In this document: positions 10,734-21,012 of the stretch, in pieces
Layout: every line of letters starts with the position of its first letter
How positions within the stretch are numbered: the first letter of the stretch is position 1
Assembly (NCBI GenBank): GCA_018806915.1
Contig: JAGKQI010000028.1
Span: 124,001 to 188,000, forward strand
Source: Phytophthora colocasiae
Taxonomy: Eukaryota > Oomycota > Peronosporomycetes > Peronosporales > Peronosporaceae
Direction: 5' to 3'
Length of the DNA: 64,000 nt
The notes under the pieces: generated by a model
The model's database searches: none
What the model saw: the letters and a program-made list of their open reading frames with translations, nothing else
Told to the model about the DNA's origin: nothing
Translations under genes and position numbers: made by a program

Positions 10734-11555
10734 TCAGACGGTCAACAAAGACCACAACACCCGTCTTACCTGCCAACACCCAGAGGGTACAGGCAAGCTC
10801 GCCAAAGGCGCCGCCGCATGCGGCGAGGGTTTAACCCGCTGACACGTCTCGCACGTGTGCACATATGTGCTGACCCACTTGTACAGCTTTGGCCACCAGT
10901 ACATGGAGCTCACCGAGCAGGTCTTCTCGCGACCAAGGTGGCCGCTTGTGGGCGTGTCGTGGGCCTTAAAGAGGATACGATACTTCAGGTCCTCATCGTG
11001 AGGAACCACCACACGTGGTAGGCCATCCTGACCCATGCTGTAGTACAGCAGACCGCCTTCCAGGCTATAGCGCTGGAGCCTCTCCTTCAGGCGTCGTGAC
11101 AGAGTCACCTTTGAGTTCTTAAACTCGTCGCTCCCTAGAGCTTGAAGCAGCGCGACACAAGAGTCGTCCTGAGTGTACGCTGCTCGAACCATGTCCGTCA
11201 CGGACGACGTCACCGAGGTGACATGAGATAACTCATAGTCCGGGCGACGCGATAACGCGTCAGCGAGGACGTTGTGCCTGCCAGGCTTGTACTTCACCTC
11301 GCAGTTGTACTCCGCAAAGAAGGAGAGCCATCGGGTCATCCTCTGCGAGAGGTGAGGCGACTGTGTCGCTGTGCGTAGTGACGCATGATCCGTGTAGATC
11401 ACAAACGGCTTGGAGCCAAGCAGGTGAGCCCTGAATTTGACGAGAGCGTACTTCATCGCAAGTAGCTCCTTTTCATGAACTGGATAGTTCTTCTCAGCAG
11501 CCTTGAGCTGACGAGACTCAAATGCAATAACGCGTTCGTGCCCTTCGGCATCCAC
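10734..11555 (-). pseudogene. pol: RNase H and integrase zinc-domain segment of element E
   Basis: It opens with the Ty3-type RNase H (F-E-S-R-Q-L, V-H-E-K-E-L-L-A, Y-T-D-H-A-S) and a linker, then the integrase H-H-C-C region (H-D-T-P-T-S-G-H-L-G, C-E-T-C-Q). The frame is lost just past the zinc region, where the first catalytic Asp segment should follow. Confidence 0.8.
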
Positions 11556-11662
11556 CTGTAGCAGGGCACTGCCGATGGCAAAGTCCGAGGCGTCATAGAC
11601 GACAACAAACGGACGATCAGGGTCTGGCAGAGTAACGCACTCTCGTGCTCAGCGCGCCACAC

Positions 11663-12757
11663 CTATTCGGTATCCTTCTTAAGGAGGTGCGTCAGTGGCC
11701 GAGCCAACTCAGCGTAGTTCTCGCTGTACTTGGGCAAGTAGTTGACCAAGCCAAGCCACTTGCGTAAGTCCTTCTGGTTCAAGGGAACCGGCCAGTCCAC
11801 AATGGCCTTGACCTTTGCTGGATCAGCACGAAGGCCATGCTTCCCAATGAAGCACCCTAGGAAAGGGATTTCTTCCGCGCCAAAGACGCACTTGTCCGCG
11901 TTGGCGTACAACTTGTTGGTGCGCATGCACTCGAGCACTGCTCTCACGTGTTCCACGTGTACCTCGACATCAGTCTTCCCGTGCTCAGCACGACTGTGGA
12001 CGAACACATCGTCAAAGTACGTCTGTGCGAATGCCCGTAGGGGCCTGAACAACTGCGTCACTAGACGATTGAACGTTGCAGGCGCATTCGACAGCCCTTG
12101 GGGCACGACGAGCCACTCCCAGAGCATACCGCTCGGGGTGCTCACCGCTGTAAGCGGAATATCACTGGCTCGCATGAGCAGCTGATAGTACCCATCGACT
12201 AAGTCGAGCGCACTGTACATGGTGCAACCCACCATGTTGTTCTGAAGAACATCCTTCCTAGGAATCGGCGTCTGCGCCGGAATCGTGGCAGCGTTGAGCT
12301 TGTTAAAAGCGTGAACGATACGCCACTTGCCATTCGGCTTTCTGACACAGAACGTTGGCGCGGAGTGCGGAGACTTGCTCTCGCGCACGAGACCCGCCGC
12401 GTGCTTAGCACGGAAGAAGGCGTCAATGACGTCGCATTGCTCTTTAGGAAGAGGCCACTGCCGGGTCACGCAGTATTTAGTTCCGGGAACTAAGTCGATC
12501 TCGTGACGAACGCCTCGGTCAGGAGGCAGGCCACTCGGTGGTTCCTTTGAGACAACGTCTCCATATTCCTTCAGCAAGGAGTAGAAGGGATCCGAGGGAT
12601 TATTGAGGATCTCCGATCCACTCCTGGCGCTCAGCGCCTTCTTGACCTCGGCCAAGACGGACTCGTCCACGACGGATGATGAGTTTAACTCTTCTTCAGG
12701 TCGAAGGATGACCACCTCGGCGAGTTCGCCAGCCTTCAAGGCATTGCCAAAGTCGGC
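11663..12757 (-). pseudogene. pol: Reverse transcriptase segment of element E
   Basis: An uninterrupted 360-codon piece from just after the TAG at 12761 to a stop at 11663. It holds the whole RT: fingers (G-x-R-H-E-I-D-L-V-P-G), palm with T-Y-F-D-D-V-F-V-H-S (catalytic DD) and the thumb region with F-L-G-C-F-I and N-Y-L-P-K-Y. Y-F-D-D contrasts with Y-I-D-D in the A, B and G2 elements, showing E is a separate lineage. It stops where a deletion has removed the start of RNase H. Confidence 0.85.
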
Positions 12758-13358
12758 GAACTACATCTCCTCTAACTCAAGGAGTTTGTCGGCGCTCGGC
12801 AGTCTGTCCAGCCAGACGCTGCCTTCGGCACCGCCGTCCACTCCATCGACCAGAGTGTATAGCTGCCCACAGCCTTCCTGTGCGTTGACACTTGACGTCA
12901 CGGACGACTCAGACGCAGCGCGTCTCGCCCATAGGGCCTTACGACTTCGTCGCCTAGCCGACGAACGTCCACTCGACGGAGTACGTGCCGCCGCACAGGT
13001 TTCGGCCCCTTCAGGTCCAGTGTCAGAGACACTCAGCGATCGACTTGGTCCACGACCAGTATCACTCGACGGAGTACGTGCTGCCCCACAGGGGTTACGT
13101 GAGCTTTGCCCACACGTTGACTCACTGTCAACCAGCGCTACGCGCTCAACAGGACTGCGGTCCTCGCACTCGGTGCTGTCCACTAACTCGGACACACCGA
13201 CTTCCAGCATCATAGCCGACTCGGCTCGATGCTCGCGCCAATAGCGCTTCTGCTTCCTAGCAGAGGTGGGTTCATGACTCGCCAAAGCTCCACTAGGAGA
13301 GAAGGGCGTAGCTCCTAAGGTCTTCGACCTCCAATCGATCCATGGCTCGTGGCGCTCC

Positions 13359-14466
13359 TGTGGTGTAGTGGATCCGCTGGAATGAGCAGGGATCCAACGT
13401 TCACACACGGCGCCCAGACACTGACTAACGGAGGGGGTACTCCGATAACCGTGGGGTTGCTGAGGCTCACCTTGTGTACCCGTCAGTGGACGGGATCTGC
13501 TCTCTCAGGAACGGGAGAATGTACACAGGCGTGAGGGCTTGAACGTCCTTGGTGGGGACTTGGGAGGTTGGACTTGCGTGGGTATTCCTGCACACAGGTC
13601 CTGGTTGGGGGGATCTTGGTCTTGGACTCGAAGATCTTGAGGATCCTTGGATCCGGGGTTGCCTTGGTGGGTGTGGGGGTCCTTTTCCTGTACTGTCTTG
13701 CTTGCCGCCTCCTGTAGCGGTTGGTCTTGGGGTGGTTGAGAGGTCGAGGGATCCTACGGTTAAGCAATCAACACCGTTGGATTCGGGGTCTTCACTAGCG
13801 TAAGATAAGCCGGCCAAATCGGGGATCCGGTCTTAGCTGTAGCTAGGTAGGCGTAGTAACTTGCAGGAACACTAAGGGGAGGCCAATACACTATCCTCTT
13901 CCCTTGTCTTGGGCCCTGAAGAAATCCACTTGCGCACTAGAAGGTAAATTCGACTCTCTGATTTAAAGTTAGCCAGTCTCTAATCCTGTACCCTATATTT
14001 CCCATCGCAGATCTCTGTCTTGGATCATGCCGGCTCTCCTACAGCTGCTTCACTTCGTTGATGTCTGGGATCTTGAGGATCCGACTTGAGATCCGAGGAT
14101 CCCGGATCCTGGGCCTTGGATCTTGGATCTTGGATCTTCATACCTTGGGGATCCTGGATCTTGAGGATCCGGCTTGGGATCCGAGGATCCCGGATCCTGG
14201 GCCTTTGGATCTGAGAATTACGGATCTGGATCTTCCTCTAACTGGATCCGTACTTAATCGGGAAACTGGATCCGTACTTAGTCGGAAGGTTGGATCCGCA
14301 CTTAAGGAGACAGGATCCGAACTTATGTTTGCCGGATCCGAACTTAGGTCAATCAGGCCCCCGGGTCCTAGCTTAGGATCCGTCCTAGAGTAGGTTCCAT
14401 ATATCCGACCCATCATCGTGGTCGCTCTGCATCACATCCGGCTTGATTTGAATTCACTTCACCACA
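13359..14466 (-). repeat. G2 3' LTR (1108 bp)
   Basis: On the - strand it starts TGTGGTGAAGTG and ends ACTACACCACA, close to the A-family termini (TGTGGTGAAGCG / CTCCACCACA). Landmarks are shared with A's LTR: the GGCGGCAAGCA region, TACACAAGGTGA, and CCCCCTCCGTTAGTC near the 3' end. The interior has repeated GGATCC/GATCTTGGATC blocks (14070-14220). Confidence 0.9.
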
Positions 14467-14836
14467 ATCGCCCCTGGGACGAGGTTGTTGCCGCACGACG
14501 GCATCACGTCGTTCCCGTATAAAATTCCAGTCCAGTCTGCTAACTCTTCGAATCGCGACCTCAGCAAAATGGATCAGCTGCCGACGCAAGTTCTTCCGCG
14601 TACAGCATCACGGATCCAACCCCGAAATGTGCTGGTCTCCAATTTTCCGGATCAGAGATCCAGGGTAGGCGATCCGAGCATAGATCGGGTCCGCCAACCA
14701 AGCCGTCTTCAGAGCTTCCGAGGTCAATCTCCTTTTTCTTCATATACAACCACACAGCGCGTCCATTCGCAGTAAACTGCCAGTCTTCTCTTCCACATTG
14801 GCGAGCGCCCTCACCAATGAAGATCCACCACCTCGG
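14467..14836 (-). other. G2 3' untranslated region with polypurine tract
   Basis: The purine-rich CCCAGGGGCGAT lies immediately before the LTR start (14478-14467 on the - strand). The remaining ~360 bp to the pol stop hold no long ORF. In element A the equivalent interval is about 3.1 kb and carries the opposite-strand module. Confidence 0.7.
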
Positions 14837-16671
14837 CTACTCCTCTTCATGTGACTGCATCGCTTGGAATCGGTTCCCTTTGCTCCGTTCTTGGAGAAAC
14901 TCGTGCAGTAACGCGCCGCAGTTCAGATCTGCTTCATCTACCCAGGTGGGATCCTCGTACTCTTTCCAGAAAACGCCGGATCCGGCCATATCGAGTGGGT
15001 CGTCCCGTTCGGACGTCTGTGATCCGCTTGACTTCGAACTCGTCGTCTTCCAGATCACGATCCCAGCTGTCTTCTGGCAACAAGGCTTCATCAAAGTCCA
15101 TACGGTCGGCTTCGCCCACCGTCAACTGGGTCTTCGGTCGATCTGGGAACGTCCTGACTGACTTCAACTTAAAGATGTGCACTACCGGAAACAAGTGATA
15201 GTCCGTACCAGCGACCTCTAAGCGGACTGCATACTCGTTCGCCATTTCCGCCACACGGAATGGTCCATGCCACAGATGAGCGACCTTTTTGGCGTATCCT
15301 TCCTTGACTCTGTCTAAGAACAGCCACACTTGGGATCCGACCTCGATGGAATGTTGAGTTGCCGTCTCGTTCTGCCGGTCGGCGCGATCCGAGATCGCCT
15401 GCTTCAAGCGGTCATTCACTTCAGCCCTGGCTAGTTGGCAGTGTCGCTGGATCTTATACCTCCAGCGTCGTGGATCTGTATCACGGTGCCCGGTATTTCC
15501 CACGGATAGCGTTGCCTCCAGAGTTGTCTTGGGATCCCAGCCATGGGCGAGGTAGAACGGCGTGTCGCCCCTAGTCCGATCTTGCGCAGTGTTCAAGGCG
15601 AAGGTCAAGCGTTCGGCATACTCGTCCCAATCGCGCTGGTCGGGATCCTGGACGTACATCTTGATCGCTCGGGTAATCGTCTGCACCATCCGCTCAGCCG
15701 TGCCATTTGACTGTGGTCGATAAGCCATAGTGGCTCTCTGGCGCTGGCCTAGGATCCGGTTGAAAGCGCGAAAGAAGTCGGACATGAACCCGGGTTCTCG
15801 GTCGTGACGGATCACCTGGCTAGCGCCGAAACGACGAAACACACAGATCTCATAGGACTCCGCTACGGCTTGGGCCGTTCGCGAGTTATTAGCATTGACG
15901 ATCACATAGCCGGTGAAGAGATCCACCCTTACTAGAAGCTCAGTGTTCCCGTTCTCAGATCTCGGTAACGAAGGTATGTGGTTCATGGCGATCACTTGGA
16001 ACGGGTAAGTGGCTTGGATGTTACCTGGCGACACACCACGAATTGTGGGTCGCCCCTTGCCCGTCTCGCAATCCACGCACTCTCCGACAAACTGCTGTAC
16101 AGACCTGAAAAGCCCTCTCCAGTAGAAGTGATCCTTGATCCTCTGGTACGTACGGCCGATCCCTTGATGACCTCCTTCCAGACTGTTATGATAATGATGC
16201 AGCAAGTCTGCTTGAAGCGGCTCAGGTATAACCAGTCGCAACAATCCATCTCGATCAGCTTCGGCTTTCCATGAAGGTGCGCAACAGAACAACAACTCAT
16301 CCCCGTCCAACTCGAAATTGTCTGCTAGCAGACAACACGTCTTGGCTTCAGCTGCAGTCAGATCCGTCAGCTGTCCTCGTAGGAACGATTTCAAGTTGGA
16401 GATCCATGTCTCCTCGTCTTGGGATCGTCGGATCCGGTCAATCCTCAGCTGCTGGACGGACTCTTCATCGAGTACTCGGGGTCGCCCTTCCCGGGCCTGT
16501 CTTCGAGTGGTGACTGCACTGGTCCGTGGGGTCGGATCCTAGGATCCTGAGGTTAGGATCTCATCCCGTCGATTTAGGGTAGCGAGATCCTCGCGATCCG
16601 TCCCTTGGTCGACTGTAGTTCCGCTCTCTCGCTGTAATGCTGCACTGGCCAAGCTGTCGGCACTTGCGTTC
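14837..16671 (-). pseudogene. pol: G2 pol, 3' piece (second RNase H tail, integrase, chromodomain)
   Basis: It resumes in the second RNase H at A-S-A-D-S-L (the final catalytic Asp), meets an in-frame TAG at 16541-16539, then runs open from about 16538 to 14934. It encodes the integrase H-H-C-C region, N-H-I-P-S-L-P where other copies have D-H-I-P (first catalytic Asp changed to Asn), H-D-R-E-P-G-F and a third acidic residue in N-G-T-A-E-R-M-V-Q. A small deletion near 14950-14975 shifts the frame inside the chromodomain, which continues as P-T-W-V-D-E-A-D-L-N-C-G-A to TAG at 14837-14839. Confidence 0.85.
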
Positions 16672-18061
16672 TGTGGTGAAGCGCGAATAAGAAATCCGAG
16701 AAAAGGCAACGTCAAGCCCAGAGAGAGTCGGATCAAGCGACAGGGGCCTCTGGCGAAGCAAGATGTCAGTTGATGACCCCAGATTGCGCGAACGATGGCT
16801 GACGAATGGATCCAGATCGATGTTCGTCTGGATCTCGCCAGCGATGAATGGATGGCGTCTTGGTCGAGTGAGACTAAGTGATTGGAGAACCCGCCGTGCG
16901 GTCCCGCGTGGCGGCTCAGGGTCGGAGGAGAAAAGGGCGCCTTGCCTAAGATCGCATGAGAAGGAGATCAAGGCAGCAGAGGGTCGGGACCGGTGCGATC
17001 TATGGTGGGCCGGTGACAACATAACCGTGAGATGCTGCCGAGGGGACCTGATGGCAGTGTTAGTCGCATGGGGAGTGGTGATCAAGTCCGGGAAGCTCAA
17101 GACCTGGAATGTCGACGACACAGGCACGCGAGATCAAATATGAAGACTGCTGATCGAGATCATTGATCAAGACGGTGGACCAAGATCGACGATCGAGATG
17201 GTTGATCGAGATCGACAGATCGGCAGATCGGCTGATTGCCAGATCGGCTGATCGCCAGATCGGCAGATCGACAGATCGACTGATCGGCTGATCGCCAGAT
17301 CGGCAGATCGAGATCGCGATCAGGGGTTAGGTGAGATCGAGATCGAAGATCGGAGGGGCAGCTGTGTAGCCGGATGTCAGGTAATCGTAGGATAGCAGAT
17401 GAGGATGGGACTAGTAGACATAGGAATAACCATAAACAGAATCGAATTTGCTCTGGACCTCACAAGTGCCTTCGTCCAAGACTGGAACCGGGAATTACAT
17501 TGGCCCACCAGCATCAAGAAGGTAAGGAGAAGAGATCTAGCATAGAGGTTAATTCTGGATAATACATTGGCCAGTTTTACCCTATCTAGTGATCTATCCT
17601 TTACGTGCGAACTACGGATCGGAAGGAATTGGCTGCTTGGCCTGACGATCTCGTCGACTCTCAACCCATCAAGACACCCGCTATAGGAAGCGGCAAGCAT
17701 CGTAAAGGAAGGGACCAGATCCCCAACATTGGACCTTTGGAAGACCCGGATCGAAGACCAGGCGACCGGATCAAGGCTCGAGAACTCGCCTGTGACCCGG
17801 ATCAACCCCTCCGAGGTAGAGTGAAGTATTCCCACGCTATCTCACACCCCCTACGTCGCCCAAGACATTCTTCTCGTCCCAAGACATCTTCAGAAGTCAC
17901 CTGGAAGAGCGTAACCCGCCTACCGACGGGTACACAAGGTGAACACTACACGCAGCAAGATCACGGATCATCGGGGGACCCCCTCCGTTAGTCGGTGTCT
18001 GGGCGCAAGTGGCGATCGCGATCGGCCTCAACCAGATTTTGGCCAGATCCGCTCCACCACA
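16672..18061 (+). repeat. Element A 5' LTR
   Basis: TGTGGTGAAGCG...CTCCACCACA, 1390 bp. It contains the GATC array at 17140-17335. On the - strand an open frame runs from 17127 to 16561, the same frame that in the 3' LTR continues into the opposite-strand ORF. Confidence 0.95.
17140..17335. repeat. GATC array in the A LTR
   Basis: GATC recurs every 8-12 bases in units such as AGATCGGCAGATCGGCTGATT and CAGATCGACAGATCGACTG. The identical array is at 29528-29723 in the 3' LTR. Each GATC is palindromic, so the array is a dense set of identical sites on both strands. Confidence 0.85.
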
Positions 18062-20392
18062 ATGGTGCGCGTGCCCGGATCTTCTGGTGACTTCGGATAT
18101 CACCGTGAGTCCCAAGAAGATGTCAAGATTAAAGAAGAACAAGGGGAAGAAGTGCCTACGAAAGTTGGATCGACGGAGGCACCGATGAAAACAGAAAGAT
18201 CCACAGATCAGCAGAGTTCTGGGAGGATCTCTACTGACAGGCACGAGGCAGACCTGGATCGCAATCCAGATCTTGAAGAAAAACCTCGAATTCCTCCCAA
18301 GGCCCCTTCGAGGGCCACCGCGGATCTCGATGAAAATCGAGATCCGCACGCGAGCGATAAGGAATCAGCAAAGCTGAAACCTAATCTGCTCACCAAGTCC
18401 ACTGTTGCCTCAAGATCGACCAAGAAAAAGAAGATCAGGAGCACCCGGACAAAATTGAAAGCTCCAGACTCAGAGCCAGAAGACATGATCAGCCCGGGAT
18501 CGACGATTACCAAGGACGCGATCGAGCAGGCCTACTACAGGAAGATGCTAAGCGAGACCTTGCTTAACGATCCCGTTCTTACGATCATACAAGTCCGCCA
18601 GATCGGTAACCTCACCGGCCCAGTGTCGAAACCCCGGAATAGCTCGGACCGCCTGAACGCGGTGAAGATTCTACTTGATCTACTCCGAGAAGCTGGTTTA
18701 GTAGCTGGAGAGTTCGACCCAAACTCCCTTTTTGACCTGGAACTGGAAGCGATTCAATCTGCGACCCATGATCTATTCGATTCCCTCAAGATCTTGGTCG
18801 GCGAACGCCCACTGACGCCCGATCCAGGCTATCAGACTGGATCGTCATGCTACGCGTCAGCGACCTCGGAACCAGATTCCGACAGCCCGAGAAGGCTGCA
18901 ACGCATGTCGTTAGGCCCCTCCGGTGCCAAATTCCTGAAATCGCGTATGAAGAAACAAGATACACGATCGGTGGCTGCGAAACTGGAGGCGAAGACGCCT
19001 GATCAGCAAGAAAATCGCCGGATCCGGACAGACCAGACCGCGCCGACAACTAATTCCACTGGATCGAGCAACAAGTTGGACGACTACTTCCAGATGGCGA
19101 TGGATCGTTTCCTAAAGGAACGGAGTCTCGTGACACCCCGATCGCCGATCAAAGGAGAGTTGGATGTTGACATGGAGTCCGTTACGGCCTCAGACCCTGA
19201 TGCATGGGAATACGATCCGGACGATCTGGGTATACCGAGCTCCGGTGGACAGATGTCGAGCCGAGCAGCGATCGCATCCGCGGCGATCGGTCAAGGAGGA
19301 TCATCGGTGATCCAGCGGGTCCGGATCTCAGCGATCTCGGATCTGAAAGATTTTGCGGGTAAAGATCTGGACGAAGATCGCGCTCGGGCCTGGATCAGTA
19401 AAGTCAAGTCGGCGTTTCAGCGCGATCAGGCTACGGAAGAAGAGAAATGCCTTACATTTGCAGATCTGATGGTGGGACCGGCAAAGAACTGGTACAGGCA
19501 GCTCAGTCGAACGACGAAAACCAAGTGGGCAGATCTGTTGGACAGTTTCCAGACCCAGTATTGTGGGTTGGGTATGTCGGTCGCGTGGCAATACTATCAC
19601 GCTCGCAAGCGATCGGAAGAAACCCCTCTCGATTATCTCTACCGGCTCAACGTGGCGGCTTTACGTGCTAGACTGAAGATCAAGGATGGGAGCCCTAAGG
19701 CCCGCCGGGAACACGTAGACCACTATATCGAGACATTGGGAGATCCGGAGTTAGCTGATCGGCTGACCCTACTCCGGCTGAATGACGTCGATGAACTTGA
19801 GGAGGTACTTCGCGCCCGGGAACGGGCGAAAAGCAGACAACGTAAATCTGCGTTCGGGTCGAAGTACAGACAAAAGGCACCGGCCAGTGCCCCGGCGGCA
19901 CCCACCCGAGCGGTGGTACGGGCGATCCAAACCCAAGATCCGAGCTCGGAATCAGAGGAAATATCCGGATCGGACGGATCCGATTCTGAAGGCGATCTCC
20001 GGAGGATATATCTTGCCGCGTCGGAAGACAAGCAGATCGGCACTGGGGGCGTTCCTCACCAACAGGATCAGTCGCGATCGCAGGTGAACGCGCAAGATCG
20101 AGGCCGGATCACGGATCGCAGGGGTACGTCAGACCACGATCGAGGTCGCTGTTCACACTGCGGATCGCGGAAGCATACGGATCTGGACTGCTGGAGACGT
20201 CTAACCTGTGAAAAGTGCGGGAAGAGGGGTCACCCAACGGACCGCTGTCTGTATACCTGCCGTGGTTGTGGGGAGATCCATGAAGCTGGAGAATGCCCCA
20301 TGGAAGAATTCTACAACCAGATCCGAACGTGGTACGATCCGACCCGACATGCCGGATTGTTCCCCGAGAAGGTGGAAAAGATGTTAAACTAG
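18062..20392 (+). CDS. gag: Gag of element A
   Basis: Structural nucleocapsid precursor, 776 residues if translation starts at ATG 18062, which overlaps the primer binding site. The next in-frame ATG, 18185, is a plausible alternative because G2's gag aligns only from there. The N-terminal ~330 residues are charged and Ser/Pro-rich with Lys patches. A capsid-like region follows (about residues 425-545: W-I-S-K-V-K, G-P-A-K-N-W-Y, F-Q-T-Q-Y, L-D-Y-L-Y-R-L-N), then three Cys/His knuckles near residues 695-755 (two C-x2-C-x4-H-x4-C, one variant). It ends TTA AAC TAG at the frameshift signal. No internal stop is present, so this gag is apparently intact. Confidence 0.9.
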   Translation: MVRVPGSSGDFGYHRESQEDVKIKEEQGEEVPTKVGSTEAPMKTERSTDQQSSGRISTDRHEADLDRNPDLEEKPRIPPKAPSRATADLDENRDPHASDKESAKLKPNLLTKSTVASRSTKKKKIRSTRTKLKAPDSEPEDMISPGSTITKDAIEQAYYRKMLSETLLNDPVLTIIQVRQIGNLTGPVSKPRNSSDRLNAVKILLDLLREAGLVAGEFDPNSLFDLELEAIQSATHDLFDSLKILVGERPLTPDPGYQTGSSCYASATSEPDSDSPRRLQRMSLGPSGAKFLKSRMKKQDTRSVAAKLEAKTPDQQENRRIRTDQTAPTTNSTGSSNKLDDYFQMAMDRFLKERSLVTPRSPIKGELDVDMESVTASDPDAWEYDPDDLGIPSSGGQMSSRAAIASAAIGQGGSSVIQRVRISAISDLKDFAGKDLDEDRARAWISKVKSAFQRDQATEEEKCLTFADLMVGPAKNWYRQLSRTTKTKWADLLDSFQTQYCGLGMSVAWQYYHARKRSEETPLDYLYRLNVAALRARLKIKDGSPKARREHVDHYIETLGDPELADRLTLLRLNDVDELEEVLRARERAKSRQRKSAFGSKYRQKAPASAPAAPTRAVVRAIQTQDPSSESEEISGSDGSDSEGDLRRIYLAASEDKQIGTGGVPHQQDQSRSQVNAQDRGRITDRRGTSDHDRGRCSHCGSRKHTDLDCWRRLTCEKCGKRGHPTDRCLYTCRGCGEIHEAGECPMEEFYNQIRTWYDPTRHAGLFPEKVEKMLN
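18063..18083 (+). other. Primer binding site of element A
   Basis: TGGTGCGCGTGCCCGGAT and three more bases follow the LTR by one base. TGG at the start is the expected complement of a tRNA CCA tail. The same 21 bases occur at the same place in element B (47685-47665, - strand) although the LTRs are unrelated, which supports a real tRNA-primed site. The implied tRNA 3' end has the acceptor strand CACGCGC plus A-CCA; I do not name the tRNA. Confidence 0.8.
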
Positions 20393-20430
20393 GACGCTCG
20401 CCGGTTTGGAAACCGGTACGAGCCGAGCGT
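20383..20430 (+). promoter_or_regulatory. Programmed -1 frameshift signal between gag and pol (A)
   Basis: The last gag codons are ATG TTA AAC TAG, giving the heptamer G TTA AAC (20383-20389) in the X XXY YYZ register, followed at once by the stop. Four bases later a two-tier stem-loop can form: ACGCTCG (20394-20400) with CGAGCGT (20424-20430), enclosing CCGGTTT/AAACCGG (20401-20416). A -1 slip continues as CTA GGA CGC in the frame that encodes the protease. GTTAAAC is a heptamer used by some nidoviruses. The same heptamer, stop and stem-loop architecture is found in B2 and B, which makes chance unlikely. Confidence 0.8.
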
Positions 20431-21012
20431 TCTGAGTACTGCATCTATGCATATGTGAACAAGAAATCGAGAGGTCAAGATAGGGAGAATTCGGATCTGC
20501 GCGGTAATACATGTAAGTTGCATTCGTATACTGCTAGGATCGCGAGTCTTCCCCGGATCGATGAGTTCTCTCGATCTGGTGCGGAAGTGGCTCTGGATCT
20601 CAAGGAAGGAGAGTCCAGGGGGTATTGGAAATACCACGCACCCGGAAAATGGTTCCGTCAAGCCAAGATCTCAGGCAAGATTAATCACGAAAGAGCGATC
20701 TTGCTCCTGGACACTGGCGCCGAGGTATCCATCTTGGATACCGCCTTTGCTCGTAAGGTGGGGTGCCACTTTGACACTAGTCAGAGACAGGAGTGTGTTG
20801 GGATCGGTGATAATGTGTACACCACCGAGGGAAGAACGAGGATCAAGATCACGCTTGCGGGATACTTGGTCTACTTTTTCGATATTTGGATCGGGGATCT
20901 ATCCGGGCAAGACGCGATCCTGGGTATGGATTTCATGATCCCGGCTGGGGTCCGGATGGATCTTGCGAAGGGATCGATGTGCTTACCTAATGAAGTGGGG
21001 GATCCCACTTAG
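20389..21012 (+). CDS. pol: Protease and start of pol, element A (-1 frame)
   Basis: Read in the -1 frame after the heptamer. The aspartic protease shows L-L-L-D-T-G-A-E-V-S-I-L-D (catalytic Asp codon at 20710) and the later hydrophobic I-L-G-M-D-F. It cleaves the Gag-Pol precursor. The frame ends at TAG 21010-21012, but homology to B2 shows the protein should go on as I-P-L-S-G-R-K after a one-base change in the G run at about 20996-21001. This is a frameshift mutation or a base-calling error in the homopolymer. Confidence 0.85.
   Translation, partial: LGRSPVWKPVRAERSEYCIYAYVNKKSRGQDRENSDLRGNTCKLHSYTARIASLPRIDEFSRSGAEVALDLKEGESRGYWKYHAPGKWFRQAKISGKINHERAILLLDTGAEVSILDTAFARKVGCHFDTSQRQECVGIGDNVYTTEGRTRIKITLAGYLVYFFDIWIGDLSGQDAILGMDFMIPAGVRMDLAKGSMCLPNEVGDPT

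Larger units (their letters stand above)
8817..13358 (-). pseudogene. pol: pol of element E, distal part (RT to chromodomain), multiply broken
   Basis: Read right to left: protease-RT linker (13354-12764), an in-frame TAG (12763-12761), RT with catalytic Y-F-D-D (about 12020), RNase H, integrase zinc region (H-H-C-C, about 10950-10830), integrase core with D-R-D-P-R-F and D-G-Q-T-E-R, C-terminal barrel and a chromodomain ending Y-L-V-K-W-R-G-Y near 9420. The last codons continue past the small inverted-repeat element (8967-9395), with a frame change after C-P-D. Further damage: a deletion at the RT/RNase H junction near 11650, loss of the stretch that should carry the first integrase Asp, and a 17-residue in-frame insertion after D-R-L-S-K (about 10740-10690). 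The product is certainly non-functional. Confidence 0.85.

Noticed and set aside
18063..18083. Possible tRNA gene at the primer binding site
   Set aside because: Only the complement of a tRNA 3' end is present; no cloverleaf surrounds it in A or B.
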